A DNA stretch of 40,884 bases from Deltaproteobacteria bacterium (GCA_019308525.1 JAFDIC010000002.1:1-40884), one strand, 5' to 3'; counted from the first letter of the stretch, positions 16,379 through 23,345 are shown. Program-made: numbers and translations. Notes: generated from the letters alone by a model not told the origin.

Positions 16379-16696
16379 TTAATACTCCTCCCCTGCGTAG
16401 ACAGCCTTCCAATCCTGGAGGTGCCAGTATGCGTTAATGAGTTGACCGATTACCTCACAATCAAATTCATTGTATTCAAATTCGTTCTCGTCAATGTAGC
16501 CCCACCTACGTGCGAGATTTACCATTGGGCATTCCACACACATATTGAGCGTCATTCCCAAATCCGGGTCTCGAAAGATCTTTGCCATATCCTTGGCATT
16601 CTGTGAGACAGCTTCACAAAAAGGACACCTCTTACTTATCAGTCCTGCATAGACCTTAGCTGCTCTTTCAAGCATCAGTTCATAGTATTTATTCAT
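16379..16696 (-). CDS. CxxC protein, tandem paralogue 1 (105 aa)
   Basis: MNKYYELMLERAAKVYAGLI, then CPFCEAVSQNAKDMA, a second Cys pair (CVECPMVNLARRWGYIDE) and an acidic C-terminus. Four cysteines in two CxxC pairs suggest a zinc-binding fold. It shares the same frame of motifs with the protein at 16762-17070 (MNKYYELM, CPFCEAV-QNA-DMA, C--C-MVNLA-RWG-ID). Its stop codon abuts the HIT start. Confidence 0.7.
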   Translation of the reverse strand: MNKYYELMLERAAKVYAGLISKRCPFCEAVSQNAKDMAKIFRDPDLGMTLNMCVECPMVNLARRWGYIDENEFEYNEFDCEVIGQLINAYWHLQDWKAVYAGEEY

Positions 16697-16723
16697 TCCT
16701 GCCCTCCAAGCATATAATTAAGC

Positions 16724-16762
16724 TCAAATATCAAACCGTCCTCCCAAAGGACACTCTTTCAT
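16724..16762 (-). pseudogene. Relic of the HIT gene start (12 codons)
   Basis: Reads MKECPLGGRFDI then stop. The 18 bases AAAGGACACTCTTTCATT at 16746-16763 are identical to those at 16362-16379 that begin the intact HIT gene. The relic directly follows the stop of paralogue 2 exactly as the intact HIT gene follows paralogue 1, so it marks the join of a tandem duplication. Confidence 0.7.
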
Positions 16763-17070
16763 TATTTATCCTCATGCAAATAACTGAACCCATCCTCCCA
16801 ATGATAAAGGATGGCCCGGCCGATTGCTTCACAACTGAGGTCCTGAAATTCAATACCTCCACCCTCGTCAATGAACCCCCACCGTTTGGCGAGGTTTACC
16901 ATTATGCAATTTTCACATTGATTGAGTTTGAGCGAAAGATCATCAATCTTAAAAAGTGCTGCCATATCATCAGCGTTTTGGGTGACAGCCTCGCAAAAAG
17001 GACACGCCGCCATATCATCAGTGTATTTCTCAGCTGCATCAATCAGCATTAATTCATAGTATTTGTTCAT
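16762..17070 (-). CDS. CxxC protein, tandem paralogue 2 (102 aa)
   Basis: MNKYYELMLIDAAEKYTDDM, CPFCEAVTQNADDMAALF, CENCIMVNLAKRWGFIDEGG and an acidic tail. The start is ATG at 17070, matching paralogue 1; the frame is open further upstream but has no ribosome site there. Homologous over its whole length to 16379-16696. The two CxxC pairs should bind zinc. Function unknown. Confidence 0.7.
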   Translation of the reverse strand: MNKYYELMLIDAAEKYTDDMAACPFCEAVTQNADDMAALFKIDDLSLKLNQCENCIMVNLAKRWGFIDEGGGIEFQDLSCEAIGRAILYHWEDGFSYLHEDK

Positions 17071-17072
17071 GA

Positions 17073-17249
17073 TTACCCCCAACTTCTTTGGAATAGGGGC
17101 CAATGAGGATAGCGATCCTGTTTTACCCATACTCCAAAATACTCCATTCCTCCGACGCAAATATCAGGGGTTAAGATGTAGTATGCACCATCAACAACTA
17201 CTCCCAGGATACACCCACTCCTACCCCAAGTACGACTAACTATCAGCAT
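17073..17249 (-). CDS. Small hypothetical protein (58 aa)
   Basis: MLIVSRTWGRSGCILGVVVD begins a short strand-rich protein with many Trp, Tyr and Gly (YYILTPDICVGGMEYFGVW). Its ATG lies 7 bases inside the end of the 17243-17602 gene and its stop lies just before paralogue 2, so it fits the operon. No family recognised. Confidence 0.5.
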   Translation of the reverse strand: MLIVSRTWGRSGCILGVVVDGAYYILTPDICVGGMEYFGVWVKQDRYPHWPLFQRSWG

Positions 17250-17602
17250 ACGTCATACTCCTCATCCATTCTCTCCTTATCAATTCTTTTGTATTCACAA
17301 TAAGGGCAAGCTCCGATCTGATGTTTTCCAGCCAATTCCCAACCCTTTTTCCACTTGTAGACGATACAAAAGACTTCTTTATCATAGTGGTTTTTTCTGA
17401 AATGACGTACCACAATGTCTTTCTCCTTCGTTTTAGTGAAGAAATCCGTACAGAAATGATACCGCCACTCTTCGGCTTGTGTTATGTTGCTCATGAGTAA
17501 ACCACTGCCACATATTTTGCCCTTAAATTTGGTTTTCCTTACTGCCTTTGCGTAGCTATCGAAATCGGCATAAGCATCTAACACCACGGAAGTCAAAACC
17601 AT
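17243..17602 (-). CDS. Hypothetical protein (119 aa) with C-terminal Cys pair
   Basis: Basic, mixed strand/helix protein (EEWRYHFCTDFFTKTKEKDI, VRHFRKNHYDKEVFCIVYKW) with CPYCEYK near the C-terminus. ATG follows the stop of the outer-membrane-like gene directly and its ribosome site (GGAGG) lies within that gene's last codons, so translation is probably coupled. Not recognised. Confidence 0.6.
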   Translation of the reverse strand: MVLTSVVLDAYADFDSYAKAVRKTKFKGKICGSGLLMSNITQAEEWRYHFCTDFFTKTKEKDIVVRHFRKNHYDKEVFCIVYKWKKGWELAGKHQIGACPYCEYKRIDKERMDEEYDVC

Positions 17603-18127
17603 TTAAAACCTCCACTGCAAAGAAAGAAAGCAATACTTATAAAAACTACCATCTCTACGTATTACCTTTTCTAATGAGAAGGAAATGCGTGTTTTGTCGT
17701 CGAGATCAAAAGCAATACCAGTTCCCTTCCTGTAGGCAAGATCGAAACCAGCGTTCTCCATCCAATCTCCGCCAACACCTATTGTGTAAAAGCCCGACAA
17801 TTTCCCGATACTTATTGTTGGGCGAACTATTACTCCAGTGTTGAACGCAGTTTCTCGCCTTTTTTTGCTTTCTGGTTCAGTTACTTTATCCCTATGAGCA
17901 GTCTCGTAATTCGAGACAATAACAGCTGGTGCTACATGCAACCCGAAGAATTTGTATGAAAACACTTCTTCATTATACGAGACCCCTAATGCTCCACCGG
18001 AATTAACACATCTATGTGTAAGACCTTCCGAATGACCATTGGGCATCAAACCAACAGCAACCTCCAACGAACCTGCATAAACAGGAGTTGCGACCAGTAG
18101 TAAAATGAAAAAGATAATCTTCTTCAT
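17603..18127 (-). CDS. Secreted protein, probable small outer-membrane beta-barrel (Lom/PagC/OmpX-like architecture)
   Basis: 174 residues. ATG at 18127 follows AGGAGGG and begins a clear signal peptide (MKKIIFFILLLVATPVYA, cleavage after A18). The mature part of about 156 residues alternates polar and hydrophobic residues (SLEVAVGL, ALGVSYNEEVFSYKFFGLHV, TGVIVRPTISIGKLSGFYTI, RISFSLEKVI) and ends CFLSLQWRF with a C-terminal Phe, the BAM-recognition feature of outer-membrane barrels. Size fits an eight-stranded barrel. In prophages such proteins (lambda Lom type) alter the lysogen surface. The family match is inferred from pattern only. Confidence 0.65.
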   Translation of the reverse strand: MKKIIFFILLLVATPVYAGSLEVAVGLMPNGHSEGLTHRCVNSGGALGVSYNEEVFSYKFFGLHVAPAVIVSNYETAHRDKVTEPESKKRRETAFNTGVIVRPTISIGKLSGFYTIGVGGDWMENAGFDLAYRKGTGIAFDLDDKTRISFSLEKVIRRDGSFYKYCFLSLQWRF

Positions 18128-18137
18128 GACTACCCTC

Positions 18138-18392
18138 CTACTTCTTTCTTTTCTTTTGCTTTTGCTGGCCCACTCTTTGCCGCTCGGGGTTCTTGCGGTA
18201 GTACTCTTCAGCTGATTGCTTCCTTGCGATGGGACTGAAGGCACAGCCGAGAATATTCCCTCTAGATGCTGCCACCTTCAAATATGGCGAAGCGTAAACT
18301 GTGCATTTGCCGTCCTTGATCTTGTGGCAGCCGTCGCAATACCCTGGCACAGGTGCGCCATGTTTCACAACTTCTGTAATGTTTTCGGACAT
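18138..18392 (-). CDS. Small Cys-containing basic protein (84 aa)
   Basis: MSENITEVVKHGAPVPGYCD starts a protein with CDGCHKIKDGKC and GCAFSP, four cysteines that could bind a metal, and a strongly basic C-terminus (QRVGQQKQKKRKK). GGAGG lies 11 bases upstream, slightly far. It is the first gene downstream of attP, so after integration it would lie at one prophage end, typical of lysogeny-expressed accessory genes. Confidence 0.6.
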   Translation of the reverse strand: MSENITEVVKHGAPVPGYCDGCHKIKDGKCTVYASPYLKVAASRGNILGCAFSPIARKQSAEEYYRKNPERQRVGQQKQKKRKK

Positions 18393-18407
18393 AAAAAAAA
18401 GAACCTC

Positions 18408-18562
18408 CGTTTACACTTTCGTTACAAGCAGCTGCGGAGCCGCATGGTTACTGTCAATGGGCGAGTTCGAATCTCTCCCCGCCCACCACTTTTTCTCTTT
18501 AATTTCCAGCACTTTACCCTTCTGAAATCTCCTGAAAAACGTTTTCATTTCGTTTACACTTT
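18408..18562. other. attP: tRNA 3'-end core flanked by integrase arm-site repeats
   Basis: Core: 18461-18488 reads as the 3' part of a tRNA on the plus strand: GCGAG, loop TTCGAAT, CTCTC, acceptor CCCGCCC, discriminator A, CCA. No matching 5' half (GGGCGGG acceptor) lies upstream, so this is not a complete tRNA. The 12-mer CGTTTACACTTT occurs in direct orientation on both sides (18408-18419 and 18551-18562), as expected of arm-type sites; the second copy covers the integrase stop codon. This is what a phage attachment site restoring a host tRNA gene looks like. Confidence 0.85.
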
Positions 18563-19672
18563 TGGTCTAGCTTCCTGGTAGAGCTTTTGTAATACCTCGT
18601 CATTTATCACAATGTACCGACGAAGAGCATCGCTCATATGACCAGTAGCCGATCTGATAACAGATTCAGAATGAGTCTGCGCCCAGGCACTGATGGTAGT
18701 ATGCTTGGTTCCGGCATACAGGGAGACCCCGTTGATGCCTAACTCGCTACAGGCATCCTTCCATATTGAATGGAGCAGGTTCTTCCCGTACCGGGTGCCG
18801 GGCAACACCCCACCAGTACCAACATCATGGCGCAGAAAATACATTTCCGGGAAGCCACGTGGCAGTGAATTGATTTCATCCATCTCGTCATTACTCAGGA
18901 GTATAAACTTAGGATTCCGTGTTTCTTTCGGGTGCTCAATAATGATTACGTGTTCTTCCCTGTTTATGTGTTTCTCCTGTACCTGTAATAGCTCGCCGGG
19001 TCTCAGGTTTGGGTATGTGCACAGCAGCCTTATTCCAATGCAGGCTCTTGGTTTCGTTTTCCAGTGCTTCTCATAAATCAGTGACAGCACCTGGGCCTGC
19101 TGTTCTTTGGTGATTATTTTCCGCATCTGCATTTCCACCCGGCAACTGGGGAATTTCGGCACCTCCCGGAGGTCACCACGGTCTTTGCACCAGTTGAGAA
19201 ACGCCTGAAGGAATTTCAGGGTAAGGCTGATGGACTTGGAGGACAGATCCCGGAGACTAAATTTGAAATCTTCCAGGTCTGCATAGGTAATCCGGCTTAT
19301 AGGGAGATCTCCAAAAAACCCACAGACTCTTTTCGCATGGAGCCTGTAGGAACGCAGCGTATTGGGCCGGAGATCCACAGCCTTATGCTCCAGGTACTTC
19401 TCAATCTGGCTACTTACTGAAAGCGGAGAACGAACAAGGTACTCCCGGTGATCAAAAGTCCCCCTGGTTTTCTCCGCTCTCAGCAGGGTAAGGGCTTGCT
19501 GGGCCTGATCGTAGGCCTTAAACCTGCGGCTCAACTTTCCAAGCCGGACAATGAACCTACTAGCCCGCTGCTCTGGATGTTTCGAGCAAACAAGCCCATC
19601 CCGGTGATTATCTCTCAACGTAGATCCGCACACCCGACACTTTTGGTCGGTGTAAATACCGCCAACCTGCAT
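18554..19672 (-). CDS. int: Tyrosine recombinase integrase with N-terminal zinc ribbon
   Basis: 372 residues from ATG 19672, which has AAAGGAGGG upstream. Residues 12-29 carry CRVC and a further Cys (GLVCSKHP), a small zinc ribbon. Residues about 85-180 are a SAM-like core-binding domain (SSQIEKYLEHKAVDLRPNTL). The catalytic domain shows Arg224 (NLRPGELLQ), box II GTKHTT (Lys323, His324, where most integrases have H-x-x-R), His345 (TGHMS) and nucleophile Tyr353 (LRRY). It recombines attP, located at its 3' end, with a host tRNA gene. The Lys-for-Arg change in box II occurs in other phage integrases and does not imply inactivity. Confidence 0.92.
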   Translation of the reverse strand: MQVGGIYTDQKCRVCGSTLRDNHRDGLVCSKHPEQRASRFIVRLGKLSRRFKAYDQAQQALTLLRAEKTRGTFDHREYLVRSPLSVSSQIEKYLEHKAVDLRPNTLRSYRLHAKRVCGFFGDLPISRITYADLEDFKFSLRDLSSKSISLTLKFLQAFLNWCKDRGDLREVPKFPSCRVEMQMRKIITKEQQAQVLSLIYEKHWKTKPRACIGIRLLCTYPNLRPGELLQVQEKHINREEHVIIIEHPKETRNPKFILLSNDEMDEINSLPRGFPEMYFLRHDVGTGGVLPGTRYGKNLLHSIWKDACSELGINGVSLYAGTKHTTISAWAQTHSESVIRSATGHMSDALRRYIVINDEVLQKLYQEARPKV

Positions 19673-19718
19673 GATCCCTCCTTTCAAGAGATCATTATGC
19701 CGGATGCCGGATCTCACG

Positions 19719-20171
19719 TCAACACTCCTCCTTTAGATGGACAAAGCATTGCCCTCCGATTACCTCAAATCCAGCTTCCCGGAGGGCTGCTTTCACCTCG
19801 TCAACCTTTTCTTTGTGTCTCCTTTCCGTTGCTTCCAATTCGCTTCCGTAAGTAGTTACCCGAATATGAGTTGGAACACTGCTATCATGAGGTTCCTCGC
19901 ATACTCTATGGAAGTCGCCATTGATGTTGATGTAGTTATCTTCCACAGTCTTTATTTTCAGAGTATCAACTTTCAAATCGAGTTCGAATTTTTCCGCAAT
20001 GAGTGATACGACAGTTTCCAACTGGATATTGAACGACGGATCGTATTCGAATATTACATCCCCATCTGCTCGGACAATATGACGAGTCCGGGTGATTGGA
20101 TCCGGGAATTCCTTAATCAACTCTTTCTTTTTGGCCCTCACCCATATTTTGCTATGGAACTGTTCTATCAT
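19719..20171 (-). CDS. Hypothetical protein (150 aa)
   Basis: Strand-rich first half (IVRADGDVIFEYDPSFNIQL), then a charged helix (ELEATERRHKEKVDEVKAAL) and a C-terminal GQCFVHLKEEC. GGAGGG ribosome site and a four-base overlap (ATGA) with the upstream zinc-finger gene. No family recognised. Lies between the recombination genes and the integrase. Confidence 0.6.
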   Translation of the reverse strand: MIEQFHSKIWVRAKKKELIKEFPDPITRTRHIVRADGDVIFEYDPSFNIQLETVVSLIAEKFELDLKVDTLKIKTVEDNYININGDFHRVCEEPHDSSVPTHIRVTTYGSELEATERRHKEKVDEVKAALREAGFEVIGGQCFVHLKEEC

Positions 20172-20629
20172 ATTGCCTCCCTCCTTTCTGGCAGTTCGCC
20201 GTATTCAAGGTAGTATTCAAGTTCTTCCTGCGTGTACTCATCAGCGGAAAGAACTTTCGTGGTATTCGGTACAGGGCCATCCTGTGGCAGCCCAGTACCA
20301 CAATAGAAATGTCTCCTCAGTGTTACGTTGTAAGATTCCTCAAGCATGTCCTGCATCTCCAGGACATCGCTGTTCCTATAGTGATAATCACACAGGAAGC
20401 GGTGCCCTGGAGGAATGAAATTCTCACATCCCTCTACTGAACACTTTTTCCCGCCGGGTAAATGCTTGGCCCTTACACGGCCCTTCCCAGCCTTTTGCCA
20501 AGCCAATCTACATTTCTTACTGCAGAACCTTACCCTGGCGAAATGTGCCCTCCCTTCTCGGGGATGGCGTTTGAACCACTTGAAGCACTCAGGACACTGC
20601 TTCCAATCTATCATGTTTTTTGTAGTCAT
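20168..20629 (-). CDS. Zinc-finger protein, HNH-less ribbon type (153 aa)
   Basis: From ATG 20629 (alternatives: ATG 20614, or an upstream TTG at 20725). Cysteines: CPECFKWFKRHPREG, FCSKKCRLAWQKAG, CSVEGC and FLCDYHYRN, i.e. three or four CxxC/CxxxC groups, enough for two zinc sites. The second group resembles MYM/FCS-type fingers (FCSKKC). C-terminus is acidic with DEYTQEELEYYLEYGELPER. No catalytic motif is visible. It is coupled to the gene after it and overlaps the 64-aa gene before it by about 40 bp. Confidence 0.6.
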   Translation of the reverse strand: MTTKNMIDWKQCPECFKWFKRHPREGRAHFARVRFCSKKCRLAWQKAGKGRVRAKHLPGGKKCSVEGCENFIPPGHRFLCDYHYRNSDVLEMQDMLEESYNVTLRRHFYCGTGLPQDGPVPNTTKVLSADEYTQEELEYYLEYGELPERREAI

Positions 20630-20783
20630 CACCACACCTGTGATAATTCCGATGTTTATAATTACGACACCATCTGGCCCAGCCTGAAAGGTGGGAGGGG
20701 CGACCCACTGACTTATGAATTCCAAGCCAGCGGTTCAGCCTCTCCACCTCACGTGCCCGCTTGCTCTTCTGGATACGGCTCAT
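20589..20783 (-). CDS. Small basic protein (64 aa)
   Basis: MSRIQKSKRAREVERLNRWL, then Arg/His/Trp-rich (SGWARWCRNYKHRNYHRCGD). ATG overlaps the stop of the ERF gene by four bases (ATGA), which supports real translation. Highly positive charge suggests nucleic-acid binding. Its end overlaps the start of the zinc-finger gene. Confidence 0.45.
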   Translation of the reverse strand: MSRIQKSKRAREVERLNRWLGIHKSVGRPSHLSGWARWCRNYKHRNYHRCGDDYKKHDRLEAVS

Positions 20784-21583
20784 GCGACCCTCTCCGCACC
20801 CTCGAAGACATCCTGGGCTTCCTGTACTTTCTGGTCGAGCTTGTACTGCTCATACCATTCAGTAAAGGAATCCAGGGCAGCCTGGGGCCGTTTTAGGATC
20901 GATTCAGCTAGATGACGGTGTATTCCCTTCATGGAAAGCTCAGCATCGTCCAGACCGTCCAGCCGATCAATCGACTTGGCCCACAACTTAAAGGCCTCAC
21001 GAGCATCATCGCCCTTACCGATGTTGTCCCGGATCCAGGCTTCAAGTTTCTTGTGCAGGCTGGAGCCAATTGTGATATACTTTGACCCTGCCTGGGGGGC
21101 TGGCTTATTGTGATTCTGCCTTTGGGAAGGGGCGTTATCATTGTGCTTGCCCTCCCAGGCGTCTGGATCATCCTTGTCGGTGGGGATATTGAAGAACTTC
21201 AAAATGAAGTACTTCTCTGCATAAGTAAGGGCTTTCCCAACGCCCTTCTCATGCATATCCGCACCCTGACCGTACCAGGGAATCTCCATTTCCTCGCCAG
21301 TAACGACATCCACCCACGTGTAGGTAAGCCACAAGTGGGTGAGATTTTGTTTCTGACCCTCCAATATGTCGAACTGGGTTTCCCTAACCTTCGGTACGAT
21401 GAGAAGACCCAGTTCGTTCATCTTCTCACGTACCGCCCCCAGCACCTGGCTGGAGGAAACATAGGAGAATCCCTGGGTACGGTTATGGTTTTCCTTTTGG
21501 AGATATCCAACAGCTTTCCGAATCTCCATGAGCTTTTGGAGGAGAGAAAGCTCTTTCTTTTCTTCCTTTTTCTTTGCAGCCAT
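20780..21583 (-). CDS. ERF-family single-strand annealing protein
   Basis: 267 residues from ATG 21583 (AAGGAGG seven bases upstream). The N-terminal two-thirds match the ERF pattern: LMEIRKAVGYLQKENHNRTQ, GFSYVSSSQVLGAVREKMNE, GQGADMHEKGVGKALTYAEK, YFILKFFNIPTDKDDPD. ERF proteins anneal complementary single strands and act in phage recombination and genome circularisation. The C-terminal region (about 180-267) is helical and may carry host or SSB contacts. The adjacent upstream Fe-S exonuclease is the expected partner. Confidence 0.9.
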   Translation of the reverse strand: MAAKKKEEKKELSLLQKLMEIRKAVGYLQKENHNRTQGFSYVSSSQVLGAVREKMNELGLLIVPKVRETQFDILEGQKQNLTHLWLTYTWVDVVTGEEMEIPWYGQGADMHEKGVGKALTYAEKYFILKFFNIPTDKDDPDAWEGKHNDNAPSQRQNHNKPAPQAGSKYITIGSSLHKKLEAWIRDNIGKGDDAREAFKLWAKSIDRLDGLDDAELSMKGIHRHLAESILKRPQAALDSFTEWYEQYKLDQKVQEAQDVFEGAERVA

Positions 21584-21594
21584 AGCACACCTCC

Positions 21595-22491
21595 TTATGC
21601 AGCTTTCAAAGCTTTGAACTGGTGGCAAAACGGTGCGACAGAGCAATACTTCTCGCACCGGGTCTGCTCGCCGGGACGTACCTCAATGCGGAGGACATCG
21701 CTCTTAAGTCCTCCATTCGCAAGGAAGAAGTTCTCTGCCTCTTCCTTTGAGGCGAAAACCCGGAGGGCAGTCTTCCTGCCCTTCTTCATTACGGCATAGG
21801 TGGTTGGCTTGGCCCATCGTTCTTCGAAACTACAGGGAAAAAGCTCGGCCAACTCTTCATCGGAAACTTCTCCAGCTGCCTCGTGGAGGGCAATACGCCT
21901 ACTGATGAAATCGTACTGCTCCTCCATCGTCCAAAGCTTATTAGACACCGTCTTCACTTGGTTTGGTGGGTACCCCTGCCCCCGCTTAGCCCTGTTCATA
22001 GACCAATCACGCAAGATACATACGTTTTTCAGGGCCGTGGTTTCCAGGTTGTGGGTTACCCTTAAACCATATGCTCCGATATTCAGCTGGGCAGTCCACT
22101 CTGGCTTTGGGCCATCAATCACCGACCAGACCGACGTCACCTTATAGTCGAATAAGGTACCATCAACCCAGTGGTCGATCTGGGTGGAAACCACCCTGTT
22201 GTCTACTTGGAAAAACACTCGCTGCTCAAACAGGTAATTCTTTCCTTTGAAGATAGCGGAATCCTTGGCTCCCCGTTCGAGAATATGATGGATCGCCTGC
22301 CCAAGAAGAGACCAGATGCGATCCATTGCATCTTCCTCAATCTGATCCCAGTACCGCAGCCGAAGCTGGTAGATCTGGGGAGGGAGAATAAGCGTGCTTG
22401 TGGTGAAGTCACATTCCCCAGCGTTATAAGGATCGTTCGTTACGGCTGCCACCAGGGCAGTGGGCAGCCTATGAGTATTTCTGAGTTTCAT
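21595..22491 (-). CDS. PD-(D/E)XK exonuclease with Fe-S cluster cysteines (Cas4/AddB-like)
   Basis: 298 residues. The nuclease core is visible: GQAIHHILERG (helix with His68), then QIDHWVDGTLFDYKVTSVW with Asp110, Asp115 and Lys117 as the D...(D/E)xK set. Cys27 near the N-terminus (YNAGECDFTTSTL) plus Cys279, Cys283 and Cys289 (CEKYCSVAPFC) give the one-plus-three cysteine pattern that holds a 4Fe-4S cluster in AddB/Cas4-type nucleases. Adjacent to ERF (11-bp gap), it would resect DNA ends to supply the single strands that ERF anneals. Start ATG has AAGGAGG. Confidence 0.82.
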   Translation of the reverse strand: MKLRNTHRLPTALVAAVTNDPYNAGECDFTTSTLILPPQIYQLRLRYWDQIEEDAMDRIWSLLGQAIHHILERGAKDSAIFKGKNYLFEQRVFFQVDNRVVSTQIDHWVDGTLFDYKVTSVWSVIDGPKPEWTAQLNIGAYGLRVTHNLETTALKNVCILRDWSMNRAKRGQGYPPNQVKTVSNKLWTMEEQYDFISRRIALHEAAGEVSDEELAELFPCSFEERWAKPTTYAVMKKGRKTALRVFASKEEAENFFLANGGLKSDVLRIEVRPGEQTRCEKYCSVAPFCHQFKALKAA

Positions 22492-22678
22492 TCTGCACCT
22501 CCTTCTGCAAGATCTCCTGCATCGATCTTTCGATTACCTTCAGAGCCACTTCTCTGTCTTCCGGATCACTGATGAGAACAGATAAAGCTCCGAAAGCAAC
22601 TGGGTAAAACCTATTTCTATGTTTTTCGTATTTCCTCCAGAGGTAATCCAACTTACTAATAAATTCGCCCAGTTCCAT
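22469..22678 (-). CDS. Small hypothetical protein (69 aa), first gene of leftward recombination operon
   Basis: MELGEFISKLDYLWRKYEKH and a helical remainder ending in a Gln/Glu/Lys-rich tail. ATG follows AAGGAGGTGA at ideal distance and lies just downstream of a strong promoter (22704-22732). It overlaps the exonuclease start by 23 bp. No family recognised. Confidence 0.6.
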   Translation of the reverse strand: MELGEFISKLDYLWRKYEKHRNRFYPVAFGALSVLISDPEDREVALKVIERSMQEILQKEVQNETQKYS

Positions 22679-22703
22679 ACTTTCACCTCCTTTCTTTGTC
22701 ACC

Positions 22704-22732
22704 AGTATACACGATACCACATCATTTGTCAA
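22704..22732 (-). promoter_or_regulatory. Strong leftward sigma70 promoter for the recombination operon
   Basis: On the minus strand: TTGACA (complement at 22727-22732), 17-base spacer, TATACT (complement at 22704-22709), a near-consensus promoter 26-31 bp before the start of the 69-aa gene. TGTCAC at 22697-22702 lies just past the -10 and may be part of an operator. Confidence 0.75.
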
Positions 22733-22765
22733 GTACTTTTTACAACCGATGTGATCCCAAGCGGG

Positions 22766-22790
22766 TAAAAAGAAAGAGGTAGAACCTCTT
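22766..22790 (-). terminator. Rho-independent terminator after the 55-aa gene
   Basis: On the minus strand: AAGAGGT, loop TCT, ACCTCTT, then TCTTTTT. The 7-bp stem with a U-rich run ends transcription of 22805-22972 and insulates it from the promoter just downstream. Confidence 0.75.
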
Positions 22791-22804
22791 CCTCCTTCCC
22801 GCCC

Positions 22805-22972
22805 CTACTGATTCTCAGCTACCATTACCAGAGAAGTCATCCGGCCATCCAACCACTCGCTTGTAAGAGTGAAACGGACAGAACAGCCGTTGATAACGAC
22901 GTCGACCGTGGCCCCCGGATGCACAGGGGTAAGTTTGGCAATGGCATCTTCAATTGCGCCTAATGCTTCCAT
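22805..22972 (-). CDS. Small hypothetical protein (55 aa)
   Basis: MEALGAIEDAIAKLTPVHPG then a strand-rich half (ATVDVVINGCSVRFTLTSEW). ATG 22972 has AAGGAG seven bases upstream. Flanked by a terminator downstream and by TGTCAC repeats upstream, so it is a separately regulated gene, plausibly under control of the nearby repressor. Function unknown. Confidence 0.55.
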   Translation of the reverse strand: MEALGAIEDAIAKLTPVHPGATVDVVINGCSVRFTLTSEWLDGRMTSLVMVAENQ

Positions 22973-22984
22973 TGTTGCTCCTTG

Positions 22985-23051
22985 TGTCACCCTTTGTCAC
23001 GAAAATAGCCGATTTGTTGTAATATGTGGTATTCTTGTCACGGCCTGTCAC
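22985..23051. repeat. Four TGTCAC hexamers in two pairs, each pair spaced 10 bp
   Basis: TGTCAC at 22985-22990, 22995-23000, 23036-23041 and 23046-23051; within pairs the repeat is 10 bp, between pair starts 51 bp. One helical turn spacing places all sites on one face of DNA, as in cooperative operator or iteron arrays. A fifth copy lies at 22697-22702. They lie directly before the 55-aa gene. Confidence 0.55.
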
Positions 23052-23345
23052 ACCCCTTCCTAATCAAACCATGATACTTTCCATAGGCAACCTCCTGTTT
23101 TTGCTGGCAAAAGGTCTATGTGAACGAAATCACGAGCCGTTTCTAACGACTCGGTTTCAGGAACGCTCCCCCGAACACCCAGGTTCCGACCTATTTTATT
23201 GTTCTTTTTAGGATTTATGCTTCTAGGGTGGGTATGTCTTCTAGTATTATATAATATACTAGATATATAATCAAGAGATATATTCACCCTAGTGTTAGTT
23301 AACTTACTTTCAAGAACTAACTTTTTCTCTTTCTTTCTTTCTCTT
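22991..23345. other. Gene-free region with AT-rich palindromes
   Basis: No convincing gene. It holds the TGTCAC array at its left end and, at 23222-23321, nested inverted repeats: CTAGGGTG (23223-23230) with CACCCTAG (23285-23292), inside them CTAGTAT / ATACTAG around an 8-base AT loop, and GTTAGTT (23294-23300) with AACTAAC (23315-23321) followed by TTTTT on the plus strand. It lies immediately downstream of the repressor gene. Could be a regulatory, terminator or origin-like element. Confidence 0.5.

Noticed and set aside
18413..18488. Complete tRNA gene next to the integrase
   Set aside because: Only T-arm and acceptor 3' side are present; no GGGCGGG 5' acceptor or D-arm lies at the right distance. 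Interpreted as attP core.
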